DNA from: Hallerella sp964587155
Lineage (GTDB): Bacteria > Fibrobacterota > Fibrobacteria > Fibrobacterales > Fibrobacteraceae
NCBI GenBank assembly: GCA_964587155.1
Contig: CAZPKF010000002.1
Span: forward strand, 124,001-188,000
Direction: 5' to 3'
DNA: 64,000 nucleotides
Shown: piece by piece, positions 25,422 to 34,759 of the stretch
Position numbering within the stretch: the first letter of the stretch is position 1
Layout: each line of letters opens with the position of its first letter
Translations under genes and position numbers: made by a program
The notes under the pieces: model-generated
What the model saw: the letters and a program-made list of their open reading frames with translations, nothing else
Databases searched by the model: none
What the model was told of the DNA's origin: nothing

Positions 25422-28168
25422 AAAATGTCACCCTGTTTTTTCTGATTCTTTTTCTTGTCGCCTGCTCGGAAAACTCCTCCTCGGCGGGCGGGGAAATTTC
25501 TTCCGAAGTTTCCCTCGAAGACGATGCCGAGCATCCCGGGATGGCGAAAGTTTTTTCTCGCGGAGCGATCGCCGTTTTGGGAACGGAAGACCCTGGTGCA
25601 AAATCAAACGAACGTCCCCAAATGAAAGCAAAGTTCGACTACGACTTTTCCATTGGAAAGAGCGAAGTGACCTGTGGGGAATTTCAATCGTATTTTCCCA
25701 AGGTGGATTGTGGCTCGGCAGACCTCCCCGCCGTAAATGTGACTTTTTTCGATGCGGCTCTCCTTGCGAATGCCCGCAGCAAGGACGAAGGTTTTGACAC
25801 TGCATATGTTTACACTTCGGTGACTTTCGATGCCGATGGACACTCGACGAATTTGGAAAACTTTGAATTTCTCCCGGATGCGGATGCTTACCGCCTCCCG
25901 ACCGAAGCAGAATGGATTCTGGTCGCTTCGCAAAATTGGAAGCCGGAAAAGGGGTGGAATTCGAACAATTCGGATTATAAATTGCATGCGCCTTGTACGG
26001 TGAAAGATTTCAAGGGTGATTCTTCGGACGCGGTCTGCGACATGGCGGGAAATGCGATGGAATGGGTGAACGATTTCATGGAAAATTTTGCGGATACGGT
26101 GGTGACGGACTTCGCCGGTTCCAAATCGGGAAATACCCTTGGGGAACGGGTTGTCAAGGGCGGAAGCTTCCGGAACTCTCCGGCTTCGATGACGCTGCAT
26201 TCCCGTGGAGATGTCTATACGGTCACTTCTGCAACGCGATCGGATTATGTAGGATTCCGCTTGGCTTTTGGAAAAATCCCGAATGCGACGTGGCTTTCTT
26301 CCGAGCAGATTGGTACAGAATCTTCCGTAAAAATTTTGATTTCTTCGGCAACGCTGAAAACATTTTTGGGAACGGCGCGGGCAAAGCTCGCCTTCCGGGA
26401 CGACGAAACGGGGAACATCGGCTTTGTGAATTTTTACAGCGCGCTTCCGCAGGTGACGGAAATCGCGGACACGATAGACTCTTACCACCCGGCGATAAGC
26501 CCGGACGGGAAGCTTGTCGCGTTCTGCACAAAGCCCGAGGGCATCTCGGGGAAGTCGGAACTTTACGTCCGTAACCTCGACGCGAACGGATCGGGCCTCG
26601 CAAAACTCGACGTGGAGAGCGCAGCGATTCCGCGGTGGCGCGTCGTCGGGGCCGACACGCAGATAGTCTACGTGACAAGCGCGGGGAACAATTCAGACGC
26701 TTCGGAATGGAAGTCCGGATCGACGTGGGCTGTGACATATTCGCAAGGGAAGTTCGGCGAGCCGCAAAGGCTCTTCGACGGCACGTACAACGGCGGCATC
26801 CTTTCTGACGGGAGTCTCGCCGTGACTGGAGCGCGGCTTTTGCGCGCAAACGTCGGCGGAAAGGAAGAGCTTTGGTATGGCGGGGAGCAGGCGTGCAACG
26901 CTTCGCTTTCGGATTCGACGAAAGAGACCCTTTTCCTCGACTTCGGCGGAACCGCCGGGCGTGAATTTTCGGGTTCGGATTACGCGGCGCACGAGAGGCT
27001 CCTTGTCGCGGATTCAAACGGCTCGCTTTTGAAGTCGTTGCCGTCGCCGTCGGGATCGGCCTTCGACCACACGGAATGGGTCCGCGGCGTGCGGGGCTTC
27101 GCCGTTTCGACGCTCACGAACGCGGAGGGCGCGCATGGGAAAGTGGCGCTGGTGAACACGCGGGATTCGAGCGTGCAGGAAGTTTTGGCTGGCGAAGAAA
27201 TCTGGCACCCGGACATGTGGGTGGGAAAATTGGATGCGATGCACTTCGAACTCGACCCGGACAGCGCAGGGGTGTATTATTCGTCGGCGGGAACGCTGGG
27301 CGATTACGTGATGCGGATAAAGATGGAACTTCTTTGGCGTTACAAGGACTCTGCAAACGTCGTGGTGCTGGGTTCGTCTAGACCGTTGAATGCTGTCAGT
27401 GCGGAAGATTTTTCCGAACGATTCTTTGTTTTGAACTTGGCGCAGACACCCAATTCGATGTATCTTTCGCGGGAACTTCTTGAAAACTACGTTTACCCCC
27501 ATGTTTCCGGATTAAAATATCTCGTATTGTCTTTGGATATTGATTTTTGGTGGAAAACCGAAGATGAGGTAGATGCCTCGTTGAACTTTTATCAGCAACG
27601 ATATCCTGGCTATGCTTACGATAAAAACCACGCTTATTGGAAAGATGATTATCCAACAGGTCTTTTGAAATTGGCTGAAAACGGCCCGGGCAATCGGAAT
27701 GAAGATTCCTCGCTCTATTCCGTGTATGCGCAGAATCACGGCAGAGCTTTCATGGGATGCATTTCCTGGGGAGGCGATGAACCTCAAGTCAGCATTGACA
27801 GCACTATTTTCGATGATAAACCCGAACTCATCAAAAATAATTTTGCGGTTCTCCGAAGCATTCTCGAATCGACCGCCCAGAAAAACGTCCATGTCGTAGG
27901 GGTCATCTTTCCGCAAAGTCCGGCCTACAAATCGACCGGAGCGTTGGGCCGCTATGGCCTCCGCCGCAGCAAGGCGAAAGTGTTGGTAGATTCGCTGAAG
28001 GGGCTTGAATCGGAATTTGCGAATTTCTCGTTGATGGATGAAAATAAATTCGGTGATCACGATTACGGAGATGATATGGCGCTAGATTACGACCACCTGT
28101 GTCATCGGGGTGCTGCCAAAATTTCGGTGCGTCTTGATTCGCTACTCCAAACCCTAGAGTTAAAATGA
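25418..28168 (+). CDS. TIGR02171-type lipoprotein: FGE-like domain, beta-propeller, SGNH-like domain (paralogue 2)
   Basis: The 916-residue protein starts MKNVTLFFLILFLVACSENS (lipobox, Cys16). Its order of domains repeats paralogue 1: FGE-like (SIGKSEVTCGEFQSYF, AYRLPTEAEWILVAS, CDMAGNAMEWVND, VVKGGSFRNS) about 70-285, propeller 320-605, SGNH-like end (VVLGSSRPLNAV, later DYDHLCHRGAAKIS). The FGE and C-terminal parts are clearly diverged from paralogue 1, but the propeller is identical at the DNA level over 838 bp. The GGS segment again lacks the catalytic cysteines. Start and stop overlap the neighbours by ATGA, so all three paralogues are translated in one operon. Confidence 0.8.
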   Translation: MKNVTLFFLILFLVACSENSSSAGGEISSEVSLEDDAEHPGMAKVFSRGAIAVLGTEDPGAKSNERPQMKAKFDYDFSIGKSEVTCGEFQSYFPKVDCGSADLPAVNVTFFDAALLANARSKDEGFDTAYVYTSVTFDADGHSTNLENFEFLPDADAYRLPTEAEWILVASQNWKPEKGWNSNNSDYKLHAPCTVKDFKGDSSDAVCDMAGNAMEWVNDFMENFADTVVTDFAGSKSGNTLGERVVKGGSFRNSPASMTLHSRGDVYTVTSATRSDYVGFRLAFGKIPNATWLSSEQIGTESSVKILISSATLKTFLGTARAKLAFRDDETGNIGFVNFYSALPQVTEIADTIDSYHPAISPDGKLVAFCTKPEGISGKSELYVRNLDANGSGLAKLDVESAAIPRWRVVGADTQIVYVTSAGNNSDASEWKSGSTWAVTYSQGKFGEPQRLFDGTYNGGILSDGSLAVTGARLLRANVGGKEELWYGGEQACNASLSDSTKETLFLDFGGTAGREFSGSDYAAHERLLVADSNGSLLKSLPSPSGSAFDHTEWVRGVRGFAVSTLTNAEGAHGKVALVNTRDSSVQEVLAGEEIWHPDMWVGKLDAMHFELDPDSAGVYYSSAGTLGDYVMRIKMELLWRYKDSANVVVLGSSRPLNAVSAEDFSERFFVLNLAQTPNSMYLSRELLENYVYPHVSGLKYLVLSLDIDFWWKTEDEVDASLNFYQQRYPGYAYDKNHAYWKDDYPTGLLKLAENGPGNRNEDSSLYSVYAQNHGRAFMGCISWGGDEPQVSIDSTIFDDKPELIKNNFAVLRSILESTAQKNVHVVGVIFPQSPAYKSTGALGRYGLRRSKAKVLVDSLKGLESEFANFSLMDENKFGDHDYGDDMALDYDHLCHRGAAKISVRLDSLLQTLELK
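26381..27276 (+). repeat. Near-identical block shared by the two TIGR02171 genes, copy 2
   Basis: This is the partner of 23658-24553, 2723 bp downstream in the same orientation. Mismatches lie only at its two edges; the interior 26393-27230 is identical. Confidence 0.95.
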
Positions 28169-29019
28169 AAAACGGCATTCTGTTTTTTCTGATTCTTTTT
28201 CTTGTCGCCTGCTCGGAAAACTCCTCTTCGGCGGGCGGGGATTGTTTGTCCTCTCAGGGGACGGTTGTCGAAGAACGAATAATCCCGCAAATTTCCATCG
28301 AAGACAATGCGCGTTCCTATTTACGAGATACGCTCGGCGTTTCCGAAGCGAAAGTCGTGTTCCGGAATGACCTGTCGGGAAATTTGGTGTACGTTCTCTT
28401 TGAAGACGATTCGGTACATTCCGTTGAATTTCTTTCGGCTCTTGACGTTTACCATCCAGTGATTTCCCCGAATGGGAAGTGGGTTGCTTTCTGCACGAAG
28501 GCGGAAGCTATCGGTTTAAGTTCCCACGTCTATGTTCAGGCTTTGGATTCGGACGATGACAGTCGAATGATGATTGCAGAAAACTCCGCGATTCCCCGTT
28601 GGAGAGTCCTGCCATCCGGTGATACGGTCTTGATCTATGTTTCTTGTTCTGGCTTAAACAGAAATGACGATTTCTGGTATTCGCAATACACCAAGATGGT
28701 TCCCTTCATGCGCGGCAAGTTGGGAACAGCGAAAAAACTTTTTACTGGAAATTATCATGGAGGCGTTTCCGAGAATTTGCGATTTGCCGTGACGGGAGCG
28801 CCCTTCTTGCGAGTTCGTTCGGAGTTGGAAGGCAAATTTAAGGACGCAATTTGGTATGACAGTTCGCAGGTTTGCAATGCATCCCTTTCGACGGATGGTT
28901 CGATGCAGACGAGCGATGTTCATGAAAAGGTTTTGCTTGTCGATGTTCGCGATTCCTCTGTTCATCCCCTCGTTTCCGGTTCTGATTTGTGGCATCCCGA
29001 TGTATGGCTCCGAAAATAA
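28165..29019 (+). CDS. Short TIGR02171-related lipoprotein, propeller only (paralogue 3)
   Basis: The 284-residue protein begins MKNGILFFLILFLVACSENS, nearly the same as paralogue 2 at the DNA level, with Cys16 in the lipobox. The rest aligns with the propeller of the other two (VFRNDLSGNLVYVLFEDD, VYHPVISPNGKWVAFCTK, IPRWRVLPSGDTVLIYVS, CNASLSTDG, DLWHPDVWLRK). It lacks both the FGE-like and the SGNH-like domain. It is diverged throughout, without the identical GC-rich block. Its ATG overlaps the stop of paralogue 2. It may be a free propeller subunit of the same system. Confidence 0.75.
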   Translation: MKNGILFFLILFLVACSENSSSAGGDCLSSQGTVVEERIIPQISIEDNARSYLRDTLGVSEAKVVFRNDLSGNLVYVLFEDDSVHSVEFLSALDVYHPVISPNGKWVAFCTKAEAIGLSSHVYVQALDSDDDSRMMIAENSAIPRWRVLPSGDTVLIYVSCSGLNRNDDFWYSQYTKMVPFMRGKLGTAKKLFTGNYHGGVSENLRFAVTGAPFLRVRSELEGKFKDAIWYDSSQVCNASLSTDGSMQTSDVHEKVLLVDVRDSSVHPLVSGSDLWHPDVWLRK

Positions 29020-29056
29020 TCTACTTTCAAAAGGAATTCAATAGAAAGGAATCTCA

Positions 29057-30094
29057 ATGAAAATATCGAACATTCTGTTCTTCTCGCTTTTTTTTGCCTC
29101 CTTTTCCCTTGCCGATGAGGCTCCCATGGGTGCGCCAGTCGCACCAACTTCTGAAGAACAAGCCGCGCTCAACTCCCTGAAAGGCAAAGTGAACGGAAAA
29201 ATCGTCTGGTCAACTTCACGCAGTCATTCGACTCATGATTTGTGGATAATGAACGCCGACGGAAGTGAAGTGAAACAGCTCACGAATTCAGCGAACGTGG
29301 ATTGGTTCCCGCGGATTTCTCCCGACGGGAAAACGGTTCTTTTTACGCGTTCAAAAGGCGGTTGGACTCCGGAAACCGATGCCAACTATCCCGAAAAATG
29401 GGATTTGTGGACAGTCGGTATTGATGGCGCGAATGAAAAGAAAATTGCAGACAACGCCACTTGGGGAACATTCCGTCCAGACGGCAAAAGCATCGTCTTT
29501 TCGCGGGGGGCAAATGTTTTTCAGAAAAATCTGGAATCGGGAGAAGAAAAGTTAATCTTGGACGGCGAAAAGGCGTTTGACGAAAAGGGCGTCATTTTGC
29601 AAGAACCGAATCTATCTCCAGATGGCAACTATCTGGCGATAACGCTTCGCGGTTCCATGCGCGAAACGGGAATCTGGGATTTGAAAAACGGCAAATGGAA
29701 CAAATCCGGAGACGGCTGCCAAATAGATTTCACTGCAGACGGCAAGCGCGTTTACCGCGTAAATCCTACGGGCAACGGCGGAACTGCCGCTCCGAGTGAA
29801 ATTATCTGGTTCACCGTCAAGGATGGCGTGCAGCAGGAAAAAGTCGGATTTTTCGGTGTGCCAAAGGCGGCAAAGCTGATGGACCTTCCGGGTAGGCGTT
29901 CGCATGAATATTTTCCGCGCATTTCTTCGGATGGCAAATGGCTTGTCTGGGGAGCGACGGCAAAAGGACATGATCACGACATTTACGATTATGAATTGTA
30001 TCTGTGGGAAGTGGGGACTCCTGCGAAGAACGCCGTGCGCTTGACATTCCATACGGGGAACGACCGCTGGCCGGACATTTGGCTTGAAAAGTAA
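29057..30094 (+). CDS. Secreted TolB-like beta-propeller protein
   Basis: The 345-residue protein has a signal peptide cleaved after SFSLA (about residue 19). It carries several PD40 repeats: LWIMNADGSEVKQLT, WFPRISPDGKTVLFTRS, GTFRPDGKSIVFSRG, EPNLSPDGNYLAIT, YFPRISSDGKWLVWGA, ending LTFHTGNDRWPDIWLEK. The last motif parallels the 'WHPDVWLRK' end of paralogue 3 upstream, so it is a more distant relative of the propeller domains in this operon. It has no lipobox and is probably periplasmic. It has a good AAAGGAA ribosome site and is joined to the next gene by TAATG. Confidence 0.75.
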   Translation: MKISNILFFSLFFASFSLADEAPMGAPVAPTSEEQAALNSLKGKVNGKIVWSTSRSHSTHDLWIMNADGSEVKQLTNSANVDWFPRISPDGKTVLFTRSKGGWTPETDANYPEKWDLWTVGIDGANEKKIADNATWGTFRPDGKSIVFSRGANVFQKNLESGEEKLILDGEKAFDEKGVILQEPNLSPDGNYLAITLRGSMRETGIWDLKNGKWNKSGDGCQIDFTADGKRVYRVNPTGNGGTAAPSEIIWFTVKDGVQQEKVGFFGVPKAAKLMDLPGRRSHEYFPRISSDGKWLVWGATAKGHDHDIYDYELYLWEVGTPAKNAVRLTFHTGNDRWPDIWLEK

Positions 30095-30825
30095 TGCTTT
30101 CCGCTATCTTGTTTGCCGCAGCGCTAGGCTCTGTTACGCTTCTTGATTCGGCGGGGCATTCGCCTAAAAATTACACCCAGGGACTTTTTTTCGATGGCGG
30201 CGCTTTGTATGAGACAGCGGGAGAATACGGAAAATCCCGTATGTTCCGCTATCCGGCTCCGGGAATTTCTCCAACGGATTCAACGCACCTTGAACCTGCT
30301 TATTTTGGAGAAGGCGCTGTTAAAGTCGGAAGGGACATTTTCTGGCTGACGTGGCGAGAAGGTGTTGTTTTCATTTTTGATGCGAAAACATTTGTGCGCA
30401 AAGGACAGTTTCCCATTCAAACGGAAGGTTGGGGACTTTGCCTTTACAACGGCTCCCTTTTGATGTCTGATGGCAGCGAATATTTGCATTTTCTTTCGCT
30501 GGGCGAAAAACGCGTTTTTCAGAAAGTTGCCGTCAGCGATGGCGACGCTCCTGTCCGCTTTTTAAACGAGCTGGAATGCGTGCATGGCGTTGTTTATGCA
30601 AATGTCTGGAATTCTGATTCCATTGCGGCAATCGATCCGAAGTCGGGGAATGTCCTAATGTGGTATGATTTTTCAAAAATCGCAGCGCAAGTTCGCAAAA
30701 AAAATTCCCGGGCCGAAGTTTTGAATGGCATCGCTTTCGATGGAAAGGATTTTTGGATTACGGGAAAATTCTGGCCGGTCATGTATAAAGTCCGTTTAGA
30801 ATTGCCGCCGGTTCCCGTCCATTGA
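30094..30825 (+). CDS. Glutaminyl-peptide cyclotransferase-like protein
   Basis: The 243-residue protein matches the bacterial/plant-type glutaminyl cyclase (five-bladed propeller): YTQGLFFDGGALYETAGEYG, TEGWGLCLYNGSLLMSDGSE, FLNELECVHGVVYANVWNSD followed by IAAIDP, and LNGIAFDGKDFWITGKFWP. These enzymes turn N-terminal Gln into pyroglutamate on secreted proteins. The N-terminus MLSAILFAAALGSV is a short signal peptide. Its start overlaps the preceding stop, so it belongs to the propeller operon. Its target is unknown; the proteins before it are mostly lipoproteins with a blocked N-terminus. Confidence 0.85.
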   Translation: MLSAILFAAALGSVTLLDSAGHSPKNYTQGLFFDGGALYETAGEYGKSRMFRYPAPGISPTDSTHLEPAYFGEGAVKVGRDIFWLTWREGVVFIFDAKTFVRKGQFPIQTEGWGLCLYNGSLLMSDGSEYLHFLSLGEKRVFQKVAVSDGDAPVRFLNELECVHGVVYANVWNSDSIAAIDPKSGNVLMWYDFSKIAAQVRKKNSRAEVLNGIAFDGKDFWITGKFWPVMYKVRLELPPVPVH

Positions 30826-30952
30826 TATTTGAAACCAAACATTGCGAGAATCAATAAGGATTTTCCGTGATATCCGAATGCGAGTTTGCTAAATTCGTAT
30901 TCGGTGGCAATCCGTTTTGCTGCTTTAATTTCAACGACGATAGGCGTATCTG

Positions 30953-33900
30953 ATGAGTTCAAAATATACGAGTTTTTTGTGGCAAACGCTGATTTTCTGC
31001 GTTCTGGGTTTGGCTGCTTGTGCATCCCATCCGGAGCTTCCCCTGAAAACGGCGTCCGGAGAAACGGCGGATTCGCCGTCAGAAACGATTTCTGCGGACA
31101 AAAAAACTCCTGATTCCCATCGGCAGGTTTCAAGGGAAGGCGTATCGTTCGAAGTCTCCTCGGTGCCGAGAATTTTGGAATTTGACAGACCCGATTATCA
31201 TTTTCAAGTTCCCAATGCAGATTGGGGCCTTGTGAGCGATCCGCTTGACAAATCGGCTCCGTTGGAATTTTTCAACGCCAAGACAGGCCGCCGCGCCGAA
31301 ATACAAATGGTGATTCTCGGTCAAGGGGAATCTTCTAACGTTATGGACCGCGCTCGGGCGGAGATGCAAGGCCGCGGACTCTTTTTCCGCAAAGCGGATT
31401 ACGCCTCTGTCGCCCCTGCCGAAGAACTGGGACTTACTGGTGCTTTTTTTGAAACGGCGGGAAATTCTCCCGAAGCTTCCCTCGCCGCCGATGGATTTGT
31501 CGTATCTTCGGGAAATCGGGTCTTTTTCTTGTCGCTTTCTGTGGCGGATTCCCTTCCGACTCGCGAGGCTTTCAAGTCTGAGTGGCGAGAATTTTTTTCG
31601 AAATTTGAAGTTTCTGAAAATCTCAAAAATACCGCATCGGCAAATGAAATTTCGAAAGAAGTGGTGACCGATTATGAATCGGCGGATTTGGGATACCGCT
31701 TCCATGTTGAAGATTCGCTTTGGCATAATTGGTCCGGAGTCGCAGCCCAAAATGGAGACCCGGATTTGGTTCTTGCCAATAAGTCCGAAGAAACGGCGTT
31801 TTTTGTCTATGGGACAATGGTCGATCCTGGCGAAGTCTCTTCGCAGGATTTGTTCAAGGTTCTGCTTATCCGTTTGGGTTTGGATCCAAACAGCCCGGAT
31901 TTAGATGTGGTGCGCGTCCGTGGCGGGAATGCGGATCATTTTTCTCAAAATTTCACGTGTACGCGGATCATTGACGGATACGATTTCAATTATTCCGGAC
32001 GTTTCTTCTGGGATCATGGTCGGGGAATCCTTGTTGCGGGCTGGGCGCAAGGCGTTCTTTACAAGAAATACGCAAAGGCTCTTTCAAAAGCGGTTGACGG
32101 AGTGACTCTTCTAGAAAAACCGGCGAAAGTGACCGGCGAAAAGGCTTTGCGCTTCCAGGCGGCGGTCATCAACCAAGTCGGGCTTTTGCGCCTTTCCGAA
32201 AACCAGCCTCTAGTCGCCCTTTCCTATTTTGAAAAGGCAAATAAAATGGACCCGTCGGAACCATTGTATTTGATCAATTGCGGATTCGTTTACCAGATGA
32301 AAGAACTGTATGCGCCGGGAGTCAACCATTTTTTGACCGAAATGGAATTGGTGCGGAAAAGCGGCAGACTGCTTTCGATTCTCGGTGAAATGTACGAAGC
32401 GATGATGGATTACGGTGAAGCGCGCAAGTATGCGGAAATGGCTTTGCGTTACACGCCGAACAATCCGGAATACGTCATCAACCTTTCGGATGCCTTGTGG
32501 GGACTTGGGCAGCGCACGCAATCGCTTGCCGTGGTGCAAAACCTCTATGAAAAACAACCCTCTTCTCGATTGGGCGTTTACCTAGCGAAAACGTATATGG
32601 GAATGGACCGTTATGCCGAAGCCGTGGACATCCTTTATGCAACGCGGAAACGGTTTGGGCTGAACGTGGACTTAGGGCTCACTTTGATGGACGCTCTGAT
32701 TTTCCTCGGACGTTATTCCGAAGCCCAGGCGGTGAGCGAAGAACTTTTGCCGTTAGGCCAATCTGATTACCGCGTTTGGACCATGCGCGGCAAGTCGCAG
32801 TTCTATTCAAAAAATTATGTGCAGGCGGAAAAGTCCCTGTCGCACGCCCTTTTGATGCATCCGGATGATGAAGACATTAAAAGTTTTTTGTCTGCGACAA
32901 AAGCGTTCTTGGGAAAAGCGGACAACCGGACGTTGCAAAAGAAAATTGATCCGGTGGAAATGCGCCCTGTCGCATTGGCGGCTCTTGTCAATAGGGAATT
33001 TTCGGCAAAAGCCAAACAGGATGGTTTTCCGGCGGTTTTCCATTTTAGACGGGACGCTTTGCGGGCCGACGAGGGAAAATCATGGGTGCGGACGGAACAA
33101 CGCCTAATAGAAATTCTCGATGCGCGTGGAGTTGGAATGTATTCGGAATTGTCGTTTGACTTTTTACCGGGATTCGACCGCATTTTTGTAAATGCCCTGG
33201 AAATTTACGATTCGACGATGACGCTCAAATCCAAAGTTTCTCTGAAGGGGGCTTACATCACTTATGCTACGGAACTCGGACTAGATAATGAAATGCAAAC
33301 AGCGCATTTTCCTCTAGAAAAACTCACTCCCGGGGATTTCATTTATTTGCAAATATCGCGTACGAGCATTGCAAATTACGGAGTGATTCCGTTTGTCAGT
33401 TTTGAAGCGAGCGAAGAAGTTCCCGTTCAGAAATCGTCTTTCCGGATTTATGCGGATTCGGCACGCTTTGTCACAGAAGAATTTGGACCGTTGACGGCGC
33501 ATATCGATGGCAATGGTGAAGAGTGGGAAATTGAGGACCCGGTGGTCATTCGCCGAGAGCCTTACATGCCCGGATACCGCGATTATGGAGCGGGATTCCA
33601 GTTGACGGGAAAACGCACTTGGTTAGACGTCGGCAGGGAATACGAGAACTTGATCCGTCACCAGTTCAAAAATTCGATTCCTGTCCGCGAAAAGGCGTTT
33701 GAAGTGCGGGGCGGTCGCCGTGGCAAAGAAGCCGTCTTGGCAGAAATCCGCTATGTCCGAGAAAATATCCGTTACCGGGATGTGCGTTTTGGCGGGCATT
33801 CCCTGATTCCGCAATTGGCGGAAACGACGCTTCGCGAACGCCGTGGGGATTGCAAAGATCAAAGCTTGCTGTTGATGGAAATGCTCTCGACAATCGGAGT

Positions 33901-34753
33901 GAAGAGTCATCTCGTCGCGATACATTTGACAGAGCCCGGCTTTGAATCTTTGCCGTCCATTCAACAGTTCAACCACATGATGCTTTACATTCCCAAAGGG
34001 GAAGATTATCCGGAAATGTGGGTAGATCCTTCTGACAAAGGAGGCAATGACAGACCTGTTCCGTTGGATATGGAAGGGAAGGTGGCCCTTGTTATCGATG
34101 GGGATTCTAGCCATGTTGCGGTGACTCCGGTCCTTGAAAATGAAAAGGAGCATCAGGTGTTCCTTTATCACCGGCTGCATATTTCTGCGGATGGTTCTGC
34201 GGACTTCCGGGATTCCCTTTGCATGACGGGAAAATTTGCGAGCGTTTTGCGGAACCAGCTCTATGGGCGCGATACCAAAGAGGCCGAACAGTTGCTCTCT
34301 GATTTGCTTTCCCAGGGTGTTCCTGACATTTCCATTTCCCGGATTCAAACGGAAAACGTCACAGATTTTGACAAACCGCTCAAGTTGGTCGTTTCATTCC
34401 ATTCGAAGGGCTATTTTGGGAAAAGCTCCGAAGGGTTCAAAGGGCGTTATCCAAATATTTGGGAACGGACCATTCTGTACTTGCCCAAAGTACGCACCCG
34501 GTATTTGCCCATTCGGATGCCGCATGAAACGGAATTTGAAAGTGTCTTGAATGTATCCGCCGATGGCAATGTCGAAATCCGCGAAGCATCGCCACTGGGC
34601 AGGGAAACGGAATATGTGAATTTTGAAAAGGTCGAGAACGGATACAAGTGGATGACTTTCGCCATTTATGCGGATCCCTCAGAATATGAACGCATCCGTG
34701 AAGAATGGAATTATCTGCTGGATGCCACGTCGCCGGAAATTACAGTCAAGTGA
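30953..34753 (+). CDS. Giant lipoprotein with TPR repeats, DUF3857 and transglutaminase-like domain
   Basis: The 1266-residue protein has a lipobox (GLAAC, about Cys22). Residues about 70-390 are unfamiliar. About 400-670 contain TPR units (PLVALSYFEKANKMDPSEPL, DYGEARKYAEMALRYTPNNP, NYVQAEKSLSHALLMHPDDE). About 700-930 fit DUF3857, and 940-1050 a transglutaminase-like core with Cys967 (RRGDCKDQS), His1008 (QFNHMMLYI) and Asp1025 (WVDPSD), so the triad is complete. DUF3857-transglutaminase proteins are common in the Bacteroidota/Fibrobacterota envelope; the reaction is unknown. It would face the periplasm or the cell surface. It is close to the zinc-ribbon gene (6 bp). Confidence 0.8.
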   Translation: MSSKYTSFLWQTLIFCVLGLAACASHPELPLKTASGETADSPSETISADKKTPDSHRQVSREGVSFEVSSVPRILEFDRPDYHFQVPNADWGLVSDPLDKSAPLEFFNAKTGRRAEIQMVILGQGESSNVMDRARAEMQGRGLFFRKADYASVAPAEELGLTGAFFETAGNSPEASLAADGFVVSSGNRVFFLSLSVADSLPTREAFKSEWREFFSKFEVSENLKNTASANEISKEVVTDYESADLGYRFHVEDSLWHNWSGVAAQNGDPDLVLANKSEETAFFVYGTMVDPGEVSSQDLFKVLLIRLGLDPNSPDLDVVRVRGGNADHFSQNFTCTRIIDGYDFNYSGRFFWDHGRGILVAGWAQGVLYKKYAKALSKAVDGVTLLEKPAKVTGEKALRFQAAVINQVGLLRLSENQPLVALSYFEKANKMDPSEPLYLINCGFVYQMKELYAPGVNHFLTEMELVRKSGRLLSILGEMYEAMMDYGEARKYAEMALRYTPNNPEYVINLSDALWGLGQRTQSLAVVQNLYEKQPSSRLGVYLAKTYMGMDRYAEAVDILYATRKRFGLNVDLGLTLMDALIFLGRYSEAQAVSEELLPLGQSDYRVWTMRGKSQFYSKNYVQAEKSLSHALLMHPDDEDIKSFLSATKAFLGKADNRTLQKKIDPVEMRPVALAALVNREFSAKAKQDGFPAVFHFRRDALRADEGKSWVRTEQRLIEILDARGVGMYSELSFDFLPGFDRIFVNALEIYDSTMTLKSKVSLKGAYITYATELGLDNEMQTAHFPLEKLTPGDFIYLQISRTSIANYGVIPFVSFEASEEVPVQKSSFRIYADSARFVTEEFGPLTAHIDGNGEEWEIEDPVVIRREPYMPGYRDYGAGFQLTGKRTWLDVGREYENLIRHQFKNSIPVREKAFEVRGGRRGKEAVLAEIRYVRENIRYRDVRFGGHSLIPQLAETTLRERRGDCKDQSLLLMEMLSTIGVKSHLVAIHLTEPGFESLPSIQQFNHMMLYIPKGEDYPEMWVDPSDKGGNDRPVPLDMEGKVALVIDGDSSHVAVTPVLENEKEHQVFLYHRLHISADGSADFRDSLCMTGKFASVLRNQLYGRDTKEAEQLLSDLLSQGVPDISISRIQTENVTDFDKPLKLVVSFHSKGYFGKSSEGFKGRYPNIWERTILYLPKVRTRYLPIRMPHETEFESVLNVSADGNVEIREASPLGRETEYVNFEKVENGYKWMTFAIYADPSEYERIREEWNYLLDATSPEITVK

Positions 34754-34759
34754 GGATGT

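Noticed and set aside
30826..30952. Protein-like minus-strand stretch (TPIVVEIKAAKRIATEYEF and SKLAFGYHGKSLLIL) in the gap before the giant lipoprotein
   Set aside because: It has no start or stop of its own, runs on as the antisense of the cyclase gene, and I cannot name a family. It could be a gene remnant, but support is too weak.
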